The position numbers were made by a program, and so were the translations under genes. Below are positions 16,355 to 24,277 of a stretch of DNA of 64,000 nucleotides, piece after piece (the first letter of the stretch is position 1; every line of letters starts with the position of its first letter). Where the stretch lies: NCBI RefSeq assembly GCF_900100955.1, contig NZ_FNCC01000014.1, positions 1-64,000 on the forward strand, in the 5' to 3' direction. The notes beneath the pieces are model-generated. The model did not search any database. It saw nothing but the letters and a program-made list of their open reading frames with translations, and had not been told where the DNA came from. Origin of the DNA: Lentzea fradiae. Lineage in GTDB: Bacteria; Actinomycetota; Actinomycetes; Mycobacteriales; Pseudonocardiaceae.

Positions 16355-17251
16355 GTGACGCTCGATGCTTCGTCTCTCCAGGTCGTGAAGGCCCCTGAAC
16401 GCCGGCTGCGCCGCGCGGACAGGTCCAAGGGCGCCTCGATCGCCTTGCACGCCACGCTGATCGTCGCCTCGGTCATCGCGGTGTTCCCGGTCTTCTGGGT
16501 CTTCATCACGTCCCTGAAGCCGGACGCCCGCGCCGTCGAACCGACGCCGAAGCTGTTCAACGAGTCCTCTTTGGACAACTACAGCCGCGTGCTGTCCGGC
16601 GAGAAGGGCGACTTCATCGCCTGGTTCGGCAACTCCGTGCTGATCGCGCTGATGACGACCGTGCTCGGCGTGTTCATCTCGGCGACGGCGGGCTACGCGG
16701 CGTCGCGGTTCCGGTTCCCCGGCAAGCGCGGCCTGATGATGTCGTTCCTGCTGGTGCAGATGTTCCCGTTCGCGGTGCTCATCGTGCCGCTGTACAACAT
16801 CCTGATCGCGTTGGGGCTCAACGGAACCTCGATCGGCCTCGTGCTCGTCTACTGCACGACCGCTGTCCCGTTCTGCACCTACATGCTGAAGGGCTACTTC
16901 GACACGGTCCCCGCCGACATCGACGAGGCCGGGCGCGTGGACGGCCTGTCCCCGTTCGGCGTGTTCTGGCGGCTGATCCTCCCGCTCGCCAAGCCGGGCC
17001 TCGCCGTCACGTCGTTCTACGCGTTCCTGACGGCCTGGGGCGAGGTGGCGTTCGCGTCGGCGTTCCTGTCCGCCGCGGACGAGTCGAAGACCCTGGCCGT
17101 CGGCCTGCAGGTGTTCGTGCAGCAGAACAGGACCGAGTGGGGCCACCTGGCCGCCGCGTCGATCCTGGTCGCGATCCCCGCGATCATCGTGTTCTACCTG
17201 GTGCAGCGCTTCCTGGTGCAGGGCCTCGCGTCCGGCGCCGTGAAGGGCTAG
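16355..17251 (+). CDS. Maltose-type ABC permease, MalG-like
   Basis: A 298-aa permease with six predicted helices and a long cytoplasmic N-terminus. The EAA motif is DEAGRVDGLSPFGVFWRLILP, with an insertion-free spacing, and the C-terminus LVQGLASGAVKG is the usual MalG ending. MMSFLLVQMFPFAVLIVPLY is the conserved third helix. Its last 4 bases overlap the convergent HxlR gene. The operon ends here without an ATP-binding subunit; the MsiK-type protein encoded 1.6 kb downstream is the likely energiser. Confidence 0.9.
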   Translation: MTLDASSLQVVKAPERRLRRADRSKGASIALHATLIVASVIAVFPVFWVFITSLKPDARAVEPTPKLFNESSLDNYSRVLSGEKGDFIAWFGNSVLIALMTTVLGVFISATAGYAASRFRFPGKRGLMMSFLLVQMFPFAVLIVPLYNILIALGLNGTSIGLVLVYCTTAVPFCTYMLKGYFDTVPADIDEAGRVDGLSPFGVFWRLILPLAKPGLAVTSFYAFLTAWGEVAFASAFLSAADESKTLAVGLQVFVQQNRTEWGHLAAASILVAIPAIIVFYLVQRFLVQGLASGAVKG

Positions 17252-17598
17252 TTCGTCCCGTCGTAGCGCGACCTGGCCTCGTCGACCTTGGCCAGGTTGC
17301 GCTTCGACCACTCGGCGAGCCCGTGGAAGACCGGCGCGAGACTGCGCCCCAGCTCGCTGATCTCGTACTCCACCCGCGGAGGAACCTCCGGGTGGTACGT
17401 CCGCGTGACGAGCCCGTCGCGCTCCATCTGCCGCAGCCGCTGCGTCAGCACCTTCGGCGTGATCGTGCCGATCCGCCGCTCCAGCTCCACGAACCGCAGC
17501 CGGCCGTGCTCGTTCAACGTCCACAGGATCGGCGTCGTCCACCTGCTGAAGACCAGGTCGACCACGGGCGCGATCGGGCAGGCCAGTTCGGACTCCAT
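17248..17598 (-). CDS. HxlR-family winged-helix regulator
   Basis: A 116-aa protein with the HxlR fold: PIAPVVDLVFSRWTTPILWTLNEHGRLRFVELERRIGTITPKVLTQRLRQMERDGLVTR. A conserved N-terminal cysteine (ELACPI) is the residue that senses electrophiles or quinones in relatives such as YodB and QorR. It is divergent from an NmrA-type reductase, the standard HxlR arrangement, so it probably represses that gene. The Cys is seen; its sensing role is inferred from relatives. Confidence 0.88.
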   Translation of the reverse strand: MESELACPIAPVVDLVFSRWTTPILWTLNEHGRLRFVELERRIGTITPKVLTQRLRQMERDGLVTRTYHPEVPPRVEYEISELGRSLAPVFHGLAEWSKRNLAKVDEARSRYDGTN

Positions 17599-17599
17599 C

Positions 17600-17632
17600 G
17601 GATAGTCACTTTCCTCTAGGTACCTGCTATCC
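17600..17632. promoter_or_regulatory. Inverted repeat in the HxlR/NmrA divergent promoter
   Basis: GGATAG at 17600-17605 is mirrored by CTATCC at 17627-17632, around a 21-bp centre containing CTAGGTAC. The element begins 2 bases upstream of the HxlR start and covers the region where the promoters of both genes must lie. A site of this geometry is what an autoregulating HxlR dimer pair would bind. Only the outer 6-bp arms match well. Confidence 0.4.
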
Positions 17633-17685
17633 CCGCGATGCTAGCTTTCGCCGCGACACCAATTCAACGGCTGAGGAGCTTGCAA

Positions 17686-18480
17686 GTGATCGTGGTGACT
17701 GGGGCGACCGGGAACGTCGGACGTTCGTTGATGGAACTCCTGGGAGACAAGGCCGTCGGCGTTTCACGGCCTGCCGTGGACCTCGCCTCGCCGGCGACGC
17801 TGGAGCCCGTCGTCGCCGGGGCGGAGGCGTTGTTCCTGCTGCTCGGCGGCGAGTTGCTGCGGCCGGACACCGACGTGGCCGGTCTGCTGGACGTGGCGAA
17901 GGCGGGCGGGGTGCGGCGCGTGGTGCTGCTGTCGTCGCAGGGGGCCGGGACGCGGCCGGGGCTGCTGCCGCACGCCGTGCTGGCGTCGTTCGAGGACGTC
18001 GTGCGGCAGTCGAGCCTGGAGTGGACGATCCTGCGGCCGAGCGGGTTCTTCTCCAACACCTACGCCTGGGCCGAGCCGGTGCGTGAGCACGGGGTTTGCG
18101 CGGCTCCGTTCGCGGACGTCGCGTTGCCGTTCGTCGATCCGGCCGACATCGCCGCCGTGGCCGCCGAGGCGTTGGCCGGTGGGCACGAGGGGCGGACCTA
18201 CGTGCTGACCGGGCCGGAGGCGCTGACTCCCCGGGAGCGCGCTGGAGCGCTCTCATCGGTGCTGGGGCGGGAGATCCGGTTCGTGGAGCAGTCCGCGGAC
18301 GAGGCTCGGGCGCAGATGCTGCGGTTCATGCCGCCTGTTGTGGTGGACGGGACGTTGAAGATCCTCGGCGAGCCGACTGCCGCGGAGCAGGCCGTCAGCG
18401 GTGATGTGGAGAAGGTGACCGGGCGGGCTGCCACCGGGTTCGCGGCGTGGGCCGAGCGGAACGCGGGCGCGTTCCGCTGA
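17686..18480 (+). CDS. NmrA/NAD(P)H-quinone-reductase-like SDR protein
   Basis: A 264-aa atypical short-chain dehydrogenase. It opens with the dinucleotide-binding motif VIVVTGATGNVGRSLMELL directly at the N-terminus; a GTG preceded by GAGGAG is chosen as start rather than a codon 16 residues upstream. Other features: VRRVVLLSSQG, WTILRPSGFFSNTYAW and FVDPADIAAVAAEAL, all typical of the NmrA-like/QOR2 branch. No Tyr-x3-Lys pair is visible. The divergent HxlR regulator supports a role in detoxifying reactive electrophiles or quinones. Confidence 0.85.
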   Translation: MIVVTGATGNVGRSLMELLGDKAVGVSRPAVDLASPATLEPVVAGAEALFLLLGGELLRPDTDVAGLLDVAKAGGVRRVVLLSSQGAGTRPGLLPHAVLASFEDVVRQSSLEWTILRPSGFFSNTYAWAEPVREHGVCAAPFADVALPFVDPADIAAVAAEALAGGHEGRTYVLTGPEALTPRERAGALSSVLGREIRFVEQSADEARAQMLRFMPPVVVDGTLKILGEPTAAEQAVSGDVEKVTGRAATGFAAWAERNAGAFR

Positions 18481-18527
18481 GGTCGAGCAGGTCGAGGTAG
18501 CGGGGGCGTTCTGGCCCGATGACAGCA

Positions 18528-18558
18528 CTAAGGCCGCCCTGCGAAAGAGCGGCCTTAG
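18528..18558 (+). terminator. Hairpin after the NmrA-like gene
   Basis: Perfect 10-bp stem (CTAAGGCCGC at 18528-18537 and its complement at 18549-18558) with an 11-nt loop, 47 bases past the stop. There is no long U tract. It separates the NmrA gene from the msiK promoter region. Confidence 0.65.
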
Positions 18559-18702
18559 GACGAGGCGTTCGGCAGTGCCTAGGCGCCATGGAACACGGTC
18601 TCTACCTTCAACTGTGCCAGTTTCCGGCGCCCTGCACCAACTTCGCGGCGCCCGCTCGCGGCCATCGAGCCGCGAACGGCACTGCCACGCACGTCTCATT
18701 TG

Positions 18703-18764
18703 GTTGGGACGTAAGCGCTTACGTCCCAACGTAAGCGCTTACGACTGTTCCCGTAAGCGCTTGC
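18703..18764 (+). promoter_or_regulatory. Triple LacI-type operator upstream of msiK
   Basis: Three tandem copies of a LacI/CcpA-like operator core: GTAAGCGCTTAC at 18711-18722, the same 12-mer at 18731-18742, and GTAAGCGCTTGC at 18753-18764, spaced 20 and 22 bases apart (about two helical turns). The first copy is embedded in a perfect 28-bp palindrome (18703-18730). They lie 43-104 bases before the ATG of the sugar ATPase gene. The whole 325-bp gap after the NmrA gene holds only the hairpin at 18528-18558 and these operators. The cognate repressor is not identified; the operators differ from the TTGCAA sites at the malE-like promoter. Confidence 0.8.
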
Positions 18765-18806
18765 AATGCCTAACGTCGCGCTCAGACAAGGTGAAAGGTG
18801 CGTCAC

Positions 18807-19901
18807 ATGGCAGAGGTGTCCTACGTCAAGGCGTCGCGGATCTTCCCCGGCAACCCGCCGGTCCGCGCTGTCGACGAGCTGTCGCTCGAAGTCTCCGACG
18901 GCGAGTTCCTGGTGCTGGTCGGCCCGTCCGGTTCGGGCAAGTCGACCGCGCTGCGCATGCTCGCCGGTCTCGAGGACGTCGACGAGGGCGCCATCCACAT
19001 CGGTGGCAAGGACGTCACCAACGTGCCGCCGAAGGGCCGGGACATCGCGATGGTGTTCCAGTCGTACGCGCTGTACCCGCACATGACCGTCGCGGAGAAC
19101 ATGGGCTTCGCGCTCAAGCTGCGCGGTGTGAGCAAGACCGAGATCAAGGCGAAGGTCGAAGAGGCCGCCAAGATGCTCGACCTCACCAAGTACCTGGAGC
19201 GCAAGCCGAAGGCGCTGTCCGGTGGTCAGCGTCAGCGTGTCGCGATGGGTCGCGCCATCGTGCGTGAGCCCTCCGTGTTCCTCATGGACGAGCCGCTGTC
19301 CAACCTGGACGCGAAGCTGCGTGTCGAGACGCGTGCGAACATCGCCGCGCTCCAGCAGCGCCTGGGCACGACGACGATCTACGTCACGCACGACCAGGTC
19401 GAGGCCATGACGATGGGTCACCGCGTCGCGGTGCTCAAGGACGGTCTGCTCCAGCAGTGCGACACGCCTCGCGCGCTGTACGACAAGCCGGCCAACGCGT
19501 TCGTCGCGGGCTTCATCGGCTCGCCCGCCATGAACCTCAAGACCGTGCCGATCACGTCGGAGGGCGCGAAGCTCGACGGCGTCATCGTGCCGCTGTCGCG
19601 GGACGCGCTCGCCGCGGCCGGTGGGCTGGACGAGGTCACCTTCGGCATCCGTCCCGAGGCGCTCGGCATCGTGCCGTCGTCCGAGGAGGGCATGGAGATG
19701 GCGGTCGAGCTCGTCGAGGAGCTCGGTGCGGACGCGCTCGTGCACGGCGCGGTGAAGATCGGTGACGGCTCGCAGCGCTTCGTCGTCCGCGTCGACGGCC
19801 GCACGCCGCCGACCCTGGGCCAGACGGTCAAGGTCGCCGTGCGCGACCACAGCGAGATCCACCTGTTCCACCCCGAATCGGGCGAGCGCCTGGAGGCGTG
19901 A
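18807..19901 (+). CDS. msiK: MsiK/UgpC-type sugar ABC transporter ATPase
   Basis: A 364-aa ATP-binding subunit. Motifs: Walker A GPSGSGKST, Q-loop VFQSYALYPHM, signature LSGGQRQRVAMGRA, Walker B VFLMDEPLSNLDAKL and H-loop YVTHDQVEAM, then a C-terminal TOBE regulatory domain (FIGSPAMNLKTV; FGIRPEALGI). The ATG is preferred over a GTG three codons earlier because GAAAGG sits 8 bases before it. Stand-alone MsiK proteins energise several sugar importers in Streptomyces; both importers in this window lack their own ATPase, which fits that role. Transcribed alone between three operators and a strong terminator. Confidence 0.92.
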   Translation: MAEVSYVKASRIFPGNPPVRAVDELSLEVSDGEFLVLVGPSGSGKSTALRMLAGLEDVDEGAIHIGGKDVTNVPPKGRDIAMVFQSYALYPHMTVAENMGFALKLRGVSKTEIKAKVEEAAKMLDLTKYLERKPKALSGGQRQRVAMGRAIVREPSVFLMDEPLSNLDAKLRVETRANIAALQQRLGTTTIYVTHDQVEAMTMGHRVAVLKDGLLQQCDTPRALYDKPANAFVAGFIGSPAMNLKTVPITSEGAKLDGVIVPLSRDALAAAGGLDEVTFGIRPEALGIVPSSEEGMEMAVELVEELGADALVHGAVKIGDGSQRFVVRVDGRTPPTLGQTVKVAVRDHSEIHLFHPESGERLEA

Positions 19902-19910
19902 GTCACACGC

Positions 19911-19943
19911 GAAAGCCCCCGGCGTGACCGCCGGGGGCTTTTT
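19911..19943 (+). terminator. Rho-independent terminator of msiK
   Basis: A 13-bp perfect stem (AAAGCCCCCGGCG at 19912-19924, complement at 19929-19941) with a TGAC loop and a run of five T. It begins 10 bases after the stop codon and is the most canonical terminator in the window. Confidence 0.93.
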
Positions 19944-19949
19944 CGTGTC

Positions 19950-19980
19950 GTAATATGAACTCGACAACGGTTTCCATTAC
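19950..19980 (+). promoter_or_regulatory. Candidate metal-regulator (Zur-like) site and -10 box before the zinc importer
   Basis: GTAAT...GAA at 19950-19959 is mirrored by TTTCCATTAC at 19971-19980. Inside it, CGACAAC-G-GTTTCCA (19962-19976) has the 7-1-7 spacing of actinobacterial Zur boxes, with 9 of 14 arm positions matching TGAAAAT/ATTTTCA. TAATAT at 19951-19956 could be the -10 box. It lies 20 bases before the substrate-binding protein gene. The match is imperfect, so confidence is modest. Confidence 0.4.
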
Positions 19981-19996
19981 CTGATCGAGGGACGGC

Positions 19997-20965
19997 GTGA
20001 TGACTCTCCGCAACGCTCTGGTCGGCACTTTCGCCGTCGTGAGCCTGGCTGCCTGCGGCACGACCACGCCGTCCGCCGACAACGGCAAGATCCAGGTCGT
20101 GGCCTCCACCAACGTGTGGGGCAGCGTCGTCAAGGCCGTCGGCGGCGACGAGGTCGAGGTCAAGGCGCTGCTGGAGGACCCCGGCGCCGACCCGCACTCC
20201 TACGAGAGCAAGCCCGCGGACGCCGCGCTGGTGAAGGACGCGCAGCTGGTCGTGTTCAACGGCGGCGGCTACGACGACTTCTTCGCCAAGCTGATCACCA
20301 GCGACGCCACCAGGAAGATCGAGGCGTTCCCGCTGGCCGACGATCACAGCGAGCCCCACGCCGAAGAGACCCACCCAGAAGAGACGCAAGCAGAAGAAAC
20401 CCACGCCGAAGAGACGCACGCAGAAGACGCCCACGGGCACGACCACAGCGTCAACGAGCACGTCTGGTACGACCTGCACACCGTGCGCGCGGTCGCCGAG
20501 GCGGCCGCGAACGAGCTCGGTGCCCTCGCGCCCGAGAAGAAGACGACCTTCGAGAGCAACACGCAGAAGTTCAGCGAGGCCCTCGAAGAGCTGGAGAAGA
20601 AGGTCGCCGGCGCGGGCGCGGGCAAGAAGGTCGCCTCGACCGAGCCCATCGCGCACTACCTGCTCGACGAGACCGGCGCCGAGGACGTCACGCCGGAGGC
20701 GTTCAGCAAGGCCATCGAGGAGGAGTCGGACGTGCCGGCCGCCGCGCTCGCCGCGATGAACCAGGTCGTCGAGGGCAAGCAGGTGAACCTGCTGGTCAAC
20801 AACACCCAGACGGAGAACAGGGTCACGCAGGGGCTGGTCGAGAAGGCCAAGGCGGCCGGTGTGCCGGTCGTGGAGGTCACCGAGACGCTGCCGGAGGGCG
20901 TGACCGGCTACCTTGACTGGATGAGCAAGCAGGTGGACGCGCTCGTGCAGGCGTTGAAGGCATGA
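19997..20965 (+). CDS. Zinc/manganese ABC transporter substrate-binding lipoprotein
   Basis: A 322-aa cluster A-I (TroA/ZnuA-like) binding protein. Signal peptide with lipobox LAAC. Metal-binding landmarks are DPHSYE (first His), the histidine at NEHVWYD, ASTEPIAHYLL and the NNTQTENR region. Between the first and second ligands a loop rich in His, Glu and Asp (about residues 115-153, six imperfect HAEET repeats ending in HGHDH) is typical of zinc-specific members and acts as a metal-gathering loop. First gene of an overlapping three-gene operon. Confidence 0.9.
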   Translation: MMTLRNALVGTFAVVSLAACGTTTPSADNGKIQVVASTNVWGSVVKAVGGDEVEVKALLEDPGADPHSYESKPADAALVKDAQLVVFNGGGYDDFFAKLITSDATRKIEAFPLADDHSEPHAEETHPEETQAEETHAEETHAEDAHGHDHSVNEHVWYDLHTVRAVAEAAANELGALAPEKKTTFESNTQKFSEALEELEKKVAGAGAGKKVASTEPIAHYLLDETGAEDVTPEAFSKAIEEESDVPAAALAAMNQVVEGKQVNLLVNNTQTENRVTQGLVEKAKAAGVPVVEVTETLPEGVTGYLDWMSKQVDALVQALKA

Positions 20966-21756
20966 CGGCGATCTCGCTGCGCGGGGCCCGGCTCTCCTAC
21001 GGGAGCCGGGTGCTGTGGGACGGGCTCGACCTCGACGTCGAGCCGGGTGAGTTCCTCGCGGTCCTCGGCCCGAACGGGTCCGGCAAGACCAGCCTGATGC
21101 GCGTGCTGCTCGGGTTGCAGCCGCTGTCGTCGGGCACCGTGACGGTGGCCGGTGGCAACCGGGCCGTCGGGTACATCCCGCAGCAGCGAGCGCTCGACCA
21201 GTCCATGACGTTGCGGGGCCGCGACCTCGTCGGGCTGGGCCTGGACGGCTACCGGTGGGGTCTCGGGCTGCGGAACCGCCGTGAGCGGCGCATCCGGGTC
21301 GACGCCGCGATCGAGGCCGTGGGCGGCACGCGCTACGCGGACGAGCCGATCGGGTTGTTGTCCGGCGGTGAGCAGCAACGGCTGCGGGTCGCGCAGGCGC
21401 TCGTCGGCGACCCGACGGTGATGCTGTGCGACGAGCCGCTGCTGTCGCTCGACCTCGCGAACCAGCGGGTCGTCTCCGAGCTGATCGACAAGCGCCGCCG
21501 CGAGGCGGGCACGGCCGTGCTGTTCGTGACGCACGAGCTGAACCCCGTGCTGCCCCTGGTGGACCGGGTGCTGTACCTGGTCGGCGGGCGGTTCCGGATC
21601 GGCACGCCGGAGGAGGTCATGACCTCCCGGACGCTGTCCGAGCTGTACCGGACGCCGGTCGAGGTCGTCCGGGTGCGGGACCAGATCCTGGTCGTCGGAG
21701 CCGGGGCCTGCGAGGAGCAGACCCACCACCTGACCGCGGCAGAGGCGGCGTCGTGA
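20962..21756 (+). CDS. Zinc-type ABC transporter ATPase, ZnuC-like
   Basis: A 264-aa ATPase starting inside the ATGA overlap with the binding-protein gene. Motifs: Walker A GPNGSGKTS, Q-loop IPQQR, signature LSGGEQQRLRVAQAL, Walker B VMLCDEPLLSLDL and H-loop FVTHELNP. The C-terminal segment ends in a Cys/His-containing tail (GACEEQTHH) that might bind metal. It should power import by the membrane protein encoded next. Confidence 0.9.
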   Translation: MTAISLRGARLSYGSRVLWDGLDLDVEPGEFLAVLGPNGSGKTSLMRVLLGLQPLSSGTVTVAGGNRAVGYIPQQRALDQSMTLRGRDLVGLGLDGYRWGLGLRNRRERRIRVDAAIEAVGGTRYADEPIGLLSGGEQQRLRVAQALVGDPTVMLCDEPLLSLDLANQRVVSELIDKRRREAGTAVLFVTHELNPVLPLVDRVLYLVGGRFRIGTPEEVMTSRTLSELYRTPVEVVRVRDQILVVGAGACEEQTHHLTAAEAAS

Positions 21757-22568
21757 CCCTGCTTGACCTGCTCGAGCTCGACTTCGTGCAGACCGCCCTG
21801 ATCGCGGCGGCCGTGCTGGGCCTCGTCGCGGGCGTGCTCGGGCCGCTCGTCGTCACCCGCAAGATGGCGTTCGCGGTCCACGGGACCAGCGAGCTCGCGT
21901 TCACCGGTGGCGCCGCCGCGCTGCTGCTGGGGGTCGGTGTCGGCTACGGCGCGCTGGCCGGGTCGATCCTGGCCGCCGTGCTGCTCGGCGTGCTGTCCCG
22001 CCGGGAGAGCGACAGGGACTCCGTCATCGGCGCCATCCTGGCGTTCGGCCTCGGCATGGGCATCCTGATGCTCGCCCTCTACAAGGGACGGGCCGCCAAC
22101 AAGTTCGGCCTGCTCACCGGCCAGATCGTCGGTGTCGACTCGACCGACCTGACGCTGCTGGTGGTGTCGTCGGTCGCCGTGCTGGCGGTGCTGGCGTTCA
22201 TCTACCGGCCGCTGTTCTTCGCGTCCGTGGACCCGGACGTGGCGATCTCGCGCGGGGTGCCCGTGCGCGGGCTGTCCATCGTGTTCGCGGTGCTGGTCGG
22301 TGTCGCCACGGCGCTGAGCGTGCAGGTCGTCGGCGCGCTGCTGGTGCTGGCGCTGATGATCACGCCCGCTGCCGCCGCCATGCGGGTCACGGCCTCGCCG
22401 GTGCGGGCCACCGTGCTCTCGGTCGTGTTCGCCGAGGTGGCCGCGGTCGGTGGCATCGTGCTCTCGCTGCAGCCGGGACTGCCGGTGTCCGCGCTGGTCA
22501 CCGCGATCAGCTTCGTGATCTACCTGGTCTGCCGAGGCATCGGCGCCGTGCAGCGCCGGGCTGCCTGA
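21753..22568 (+). CDS. Zinc-type ABC transporter permease, ZnuB-like
   Basis: A 271-aa integral membrane protein of the ABC-3 family with about eight hydrophobic helices. The GTG start lies in a GTGA overlap with the ATPase gene. Family landmarks: GLVAGVLGPLVVTRKMAFAVHGTSELAFTG, FGLLTGQIVGVD and VGALLVLALMITPAAAAMRV. It completes a metal importer; the histidine-rich binding protein points to zinc. It ends 7 bases before the convergent GGDEF gene. Confidence 0.9.
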   Translation: MTLLDLLELDFVQTALIAAAVLGLVAGVLGPLVVTRKMAFAVHGTSELAFTGGAAALLLGVGVGYGALAGSILAAVLLGVLSRRESDRDSVIGAILAFGLGMGILMLALYKGRAANKFGLLTGQIVGVDSTDLTLLVVSSVAVLAVLAFIYRPLFFASVDPDVAISRGVPVRGLSIVFAVLVGVATALSVQVVGALLVLALMITPAAAAMRVTASPVRATVLSVVFAEVAAVGGIVLSLQPGLPVSALVTAISFVIYLVCRGIGAVQRRAA

Positions 22569-22575
22569 GCGCGGC

Positions 22576-24081
22576 TCACGCCGAGCGGGACGTGATCGGC
22601 TTGGTGATGTCGATGTCGATCTCGATCTCGATGCCCGCTTCGTCCTGACGCGGGGCAGGCATCGGCATCAGGCGCGGCGGGATGTCCAGGCCCGCGACCC
22701 GCACCTGGTTGCGGCCGCTCTCCTTGGCCTTGTACAGGGCCGCGTCCGCCGAGTGCTGCGCCGTCGCCATGTCCGGGCCGTTGTCCGGGATGACCGCCAC
22801 GCCGATGGACGCGCTGATCGCCTGGAGGGACGCGCCCTCGGGCTCCGGCGGCTGGATCTCGCGGCCGTAGAGGGTGACGACGTTGCGGTGCTTGTCGGTC
22901 GTGGGGACGGCCAGGGAGCCGATCGCCTCGCGGATGCGCTCCGCGATCGTCACGCCCTGGGCCACCGGGGTGTCCTTGAGCGCCACGACGAACTCCTCGC
23001 CGCCGTCGCGTCCCGCCACGTCGCCGGGGCGGAGCTTCTCCCGCAGGATCCGGCCGACCTCGGCCAGCACGGCGTTGCCCGCGGGGTGGCCCCAGGTGTC
23101 GTTGATGCGCTTGAAGTGGTCGAGGTCGATCACCAGGACGGTCATCGGCTCGCCGTCGATGCGGCAGCGCTCGGCCAGCCTGCCCGCGTACTCGGCGAGG
23201 CCGTTGGTGTTGAGCAGGCCCGTCCGGTAGTCGGTGTGGGCGTCCGCGGCGAGGCGCTGGTGCAGCTGCTCCTGCTCGCGCAGCAGGCGTTCGAGGTGGG
23301 CCCTGCGCTCTCCCGCGCGGGAGAGCAGCGCGTTCACCAGGATCACCGGGACGGTGAGCAGCAGCGGGCCGACCCAGTGGCTCGTCATGAGCATGCCGAG
23401 CATGGCTCCGGCGCCGAGCGTGCTCATCTCGAGCATGTTGTCGACCTTGGAGCCGAGGAAGTCGAGGACCTTCGAGTTCGGGGTGACGATCTTGAAGGCG
23501 ATCGCGACGGTCATGACCTGGACGAACCAGTACAGGACGGCGGCGATGGCGAGCACCAGGACGAGGCCGAGGTCGGTCGCGACGTTGCCGGTGGCGGCCA
23601 GCGACACGCCCGTCAGGTGGACGAGCGCCCACGCGAGCATCGTGGAGGCGAGCATCGAGGCGGTGCCGAACACGAACCGGTAGGGCTGCCGGCGGGCGAT
23701 CGGCTGGATGAGGATGCGCATCCAGATCGTGGTGATGACGGCCAGGCCACCGGGCAGTGCCACGGCCGCGGCGAAGGTCCAGACCGAGGTCAGGTCGATG
23801 TGGGGGCCGGACGCCTCGTTGCGGCGCGCCTCCTCCGCTCTGCGGACGATGGTGAGGTGAATGGTGATGGCGGCGATGAGCGCACCGAAGCGCAGCCAGT
23901 CCGCGGTCGAGACGGATGTGAGTTTGGTCAACAGCCAAATGGACGCGCAGGCGACCGCCGCTTCGAGCACGAAAAAGTAGGCGATCGCACTAGGCGCAAC
24001 CGTCCAAAGGTCCCAGTTGCGAATCGGAGTCAAGCCGAGTGCCCGCGATCGCCCGCGATCAGTCAAACTGTTCTTCACCAC
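22576..24081 (-). CDS. Membrane-bound GGDEF diguanylate cyclase
   Basis: A 501-aa protein. Residues about 30-255 contain six to seven hydrophobic helices; a helical linker (ERRAHLERLLREQEQLHQRL) leads to a GGDEF domain with DLDHFKRINDTWGHPAGN and the active signature GGEEF. An RPGD I-site lies exactly five residues before it, so product inhibition by c-di-GMP is expected. The C-terminal tail alternates Ile with Glu or Asp (about residues 480-495). It should make c-di-GMP in response to a membrane signal. No EAL domain is present. GTG start after GGGGG. Confidence 0.9.
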   Translation of the reverse strand: MVKNSLTDRGRSRALGLTPIRNWDLWTVAPSAIAYFFVLEAAVACASIWLLTKLTSVSTADWLRFGALIAAITIHLTIVRRAEEARRNEASGPHIDLTSVWTFAAAVALPGGLAVITTIWMRILIQPIARRQPYRFVFGTASMLASTMLAWALVHLTGVSLAATGNVATDLGLVLVLAIAAVLYWFVQVMTVAIAFKIVTPNSKVLDFLGSKVDNMLEMSTLGAGAMLGMLMTSHWVGPLLLTVPVILVNALLSRAGERRAHLERLLREQEQLHQRLAADAHTDYRTGLLNTNGLAEYAGRLAERCRIDGEPMTVLVIDLDHFKRINDTWGHPAGNAVLAEVGRILREKLRPGDVAGRDGGEEFVVALKDTPVAQGVTIAERIREAIGSLAVPTTDKHRNVVTLYGREIQPPEPEGASLQAISASIGVAVIPDNGPDMATAQHSADAALYKAKESGRNQVRVAGLDIPPRLMPMPAPRQDEAGIEIEIDIDITKPITSRSA

Positions 24082-24277
24082 GACCCCCTACGCTCATGGC
24101 ACATCATGAGCAAGCCGCCGCTGACCAGGTCGTAGACCTACCTGCGCTGCTGCTCGCCGCAACGAGGAGGTGCCTTCCATGAGCAACCGTGACTTCTGAA
24201 CCCCTGCCTCTCGCCGACCTGACCACAATCATCCTGGTACCTCTACAACGGATATCGCTTTTGGTGACCGTTCTGTT

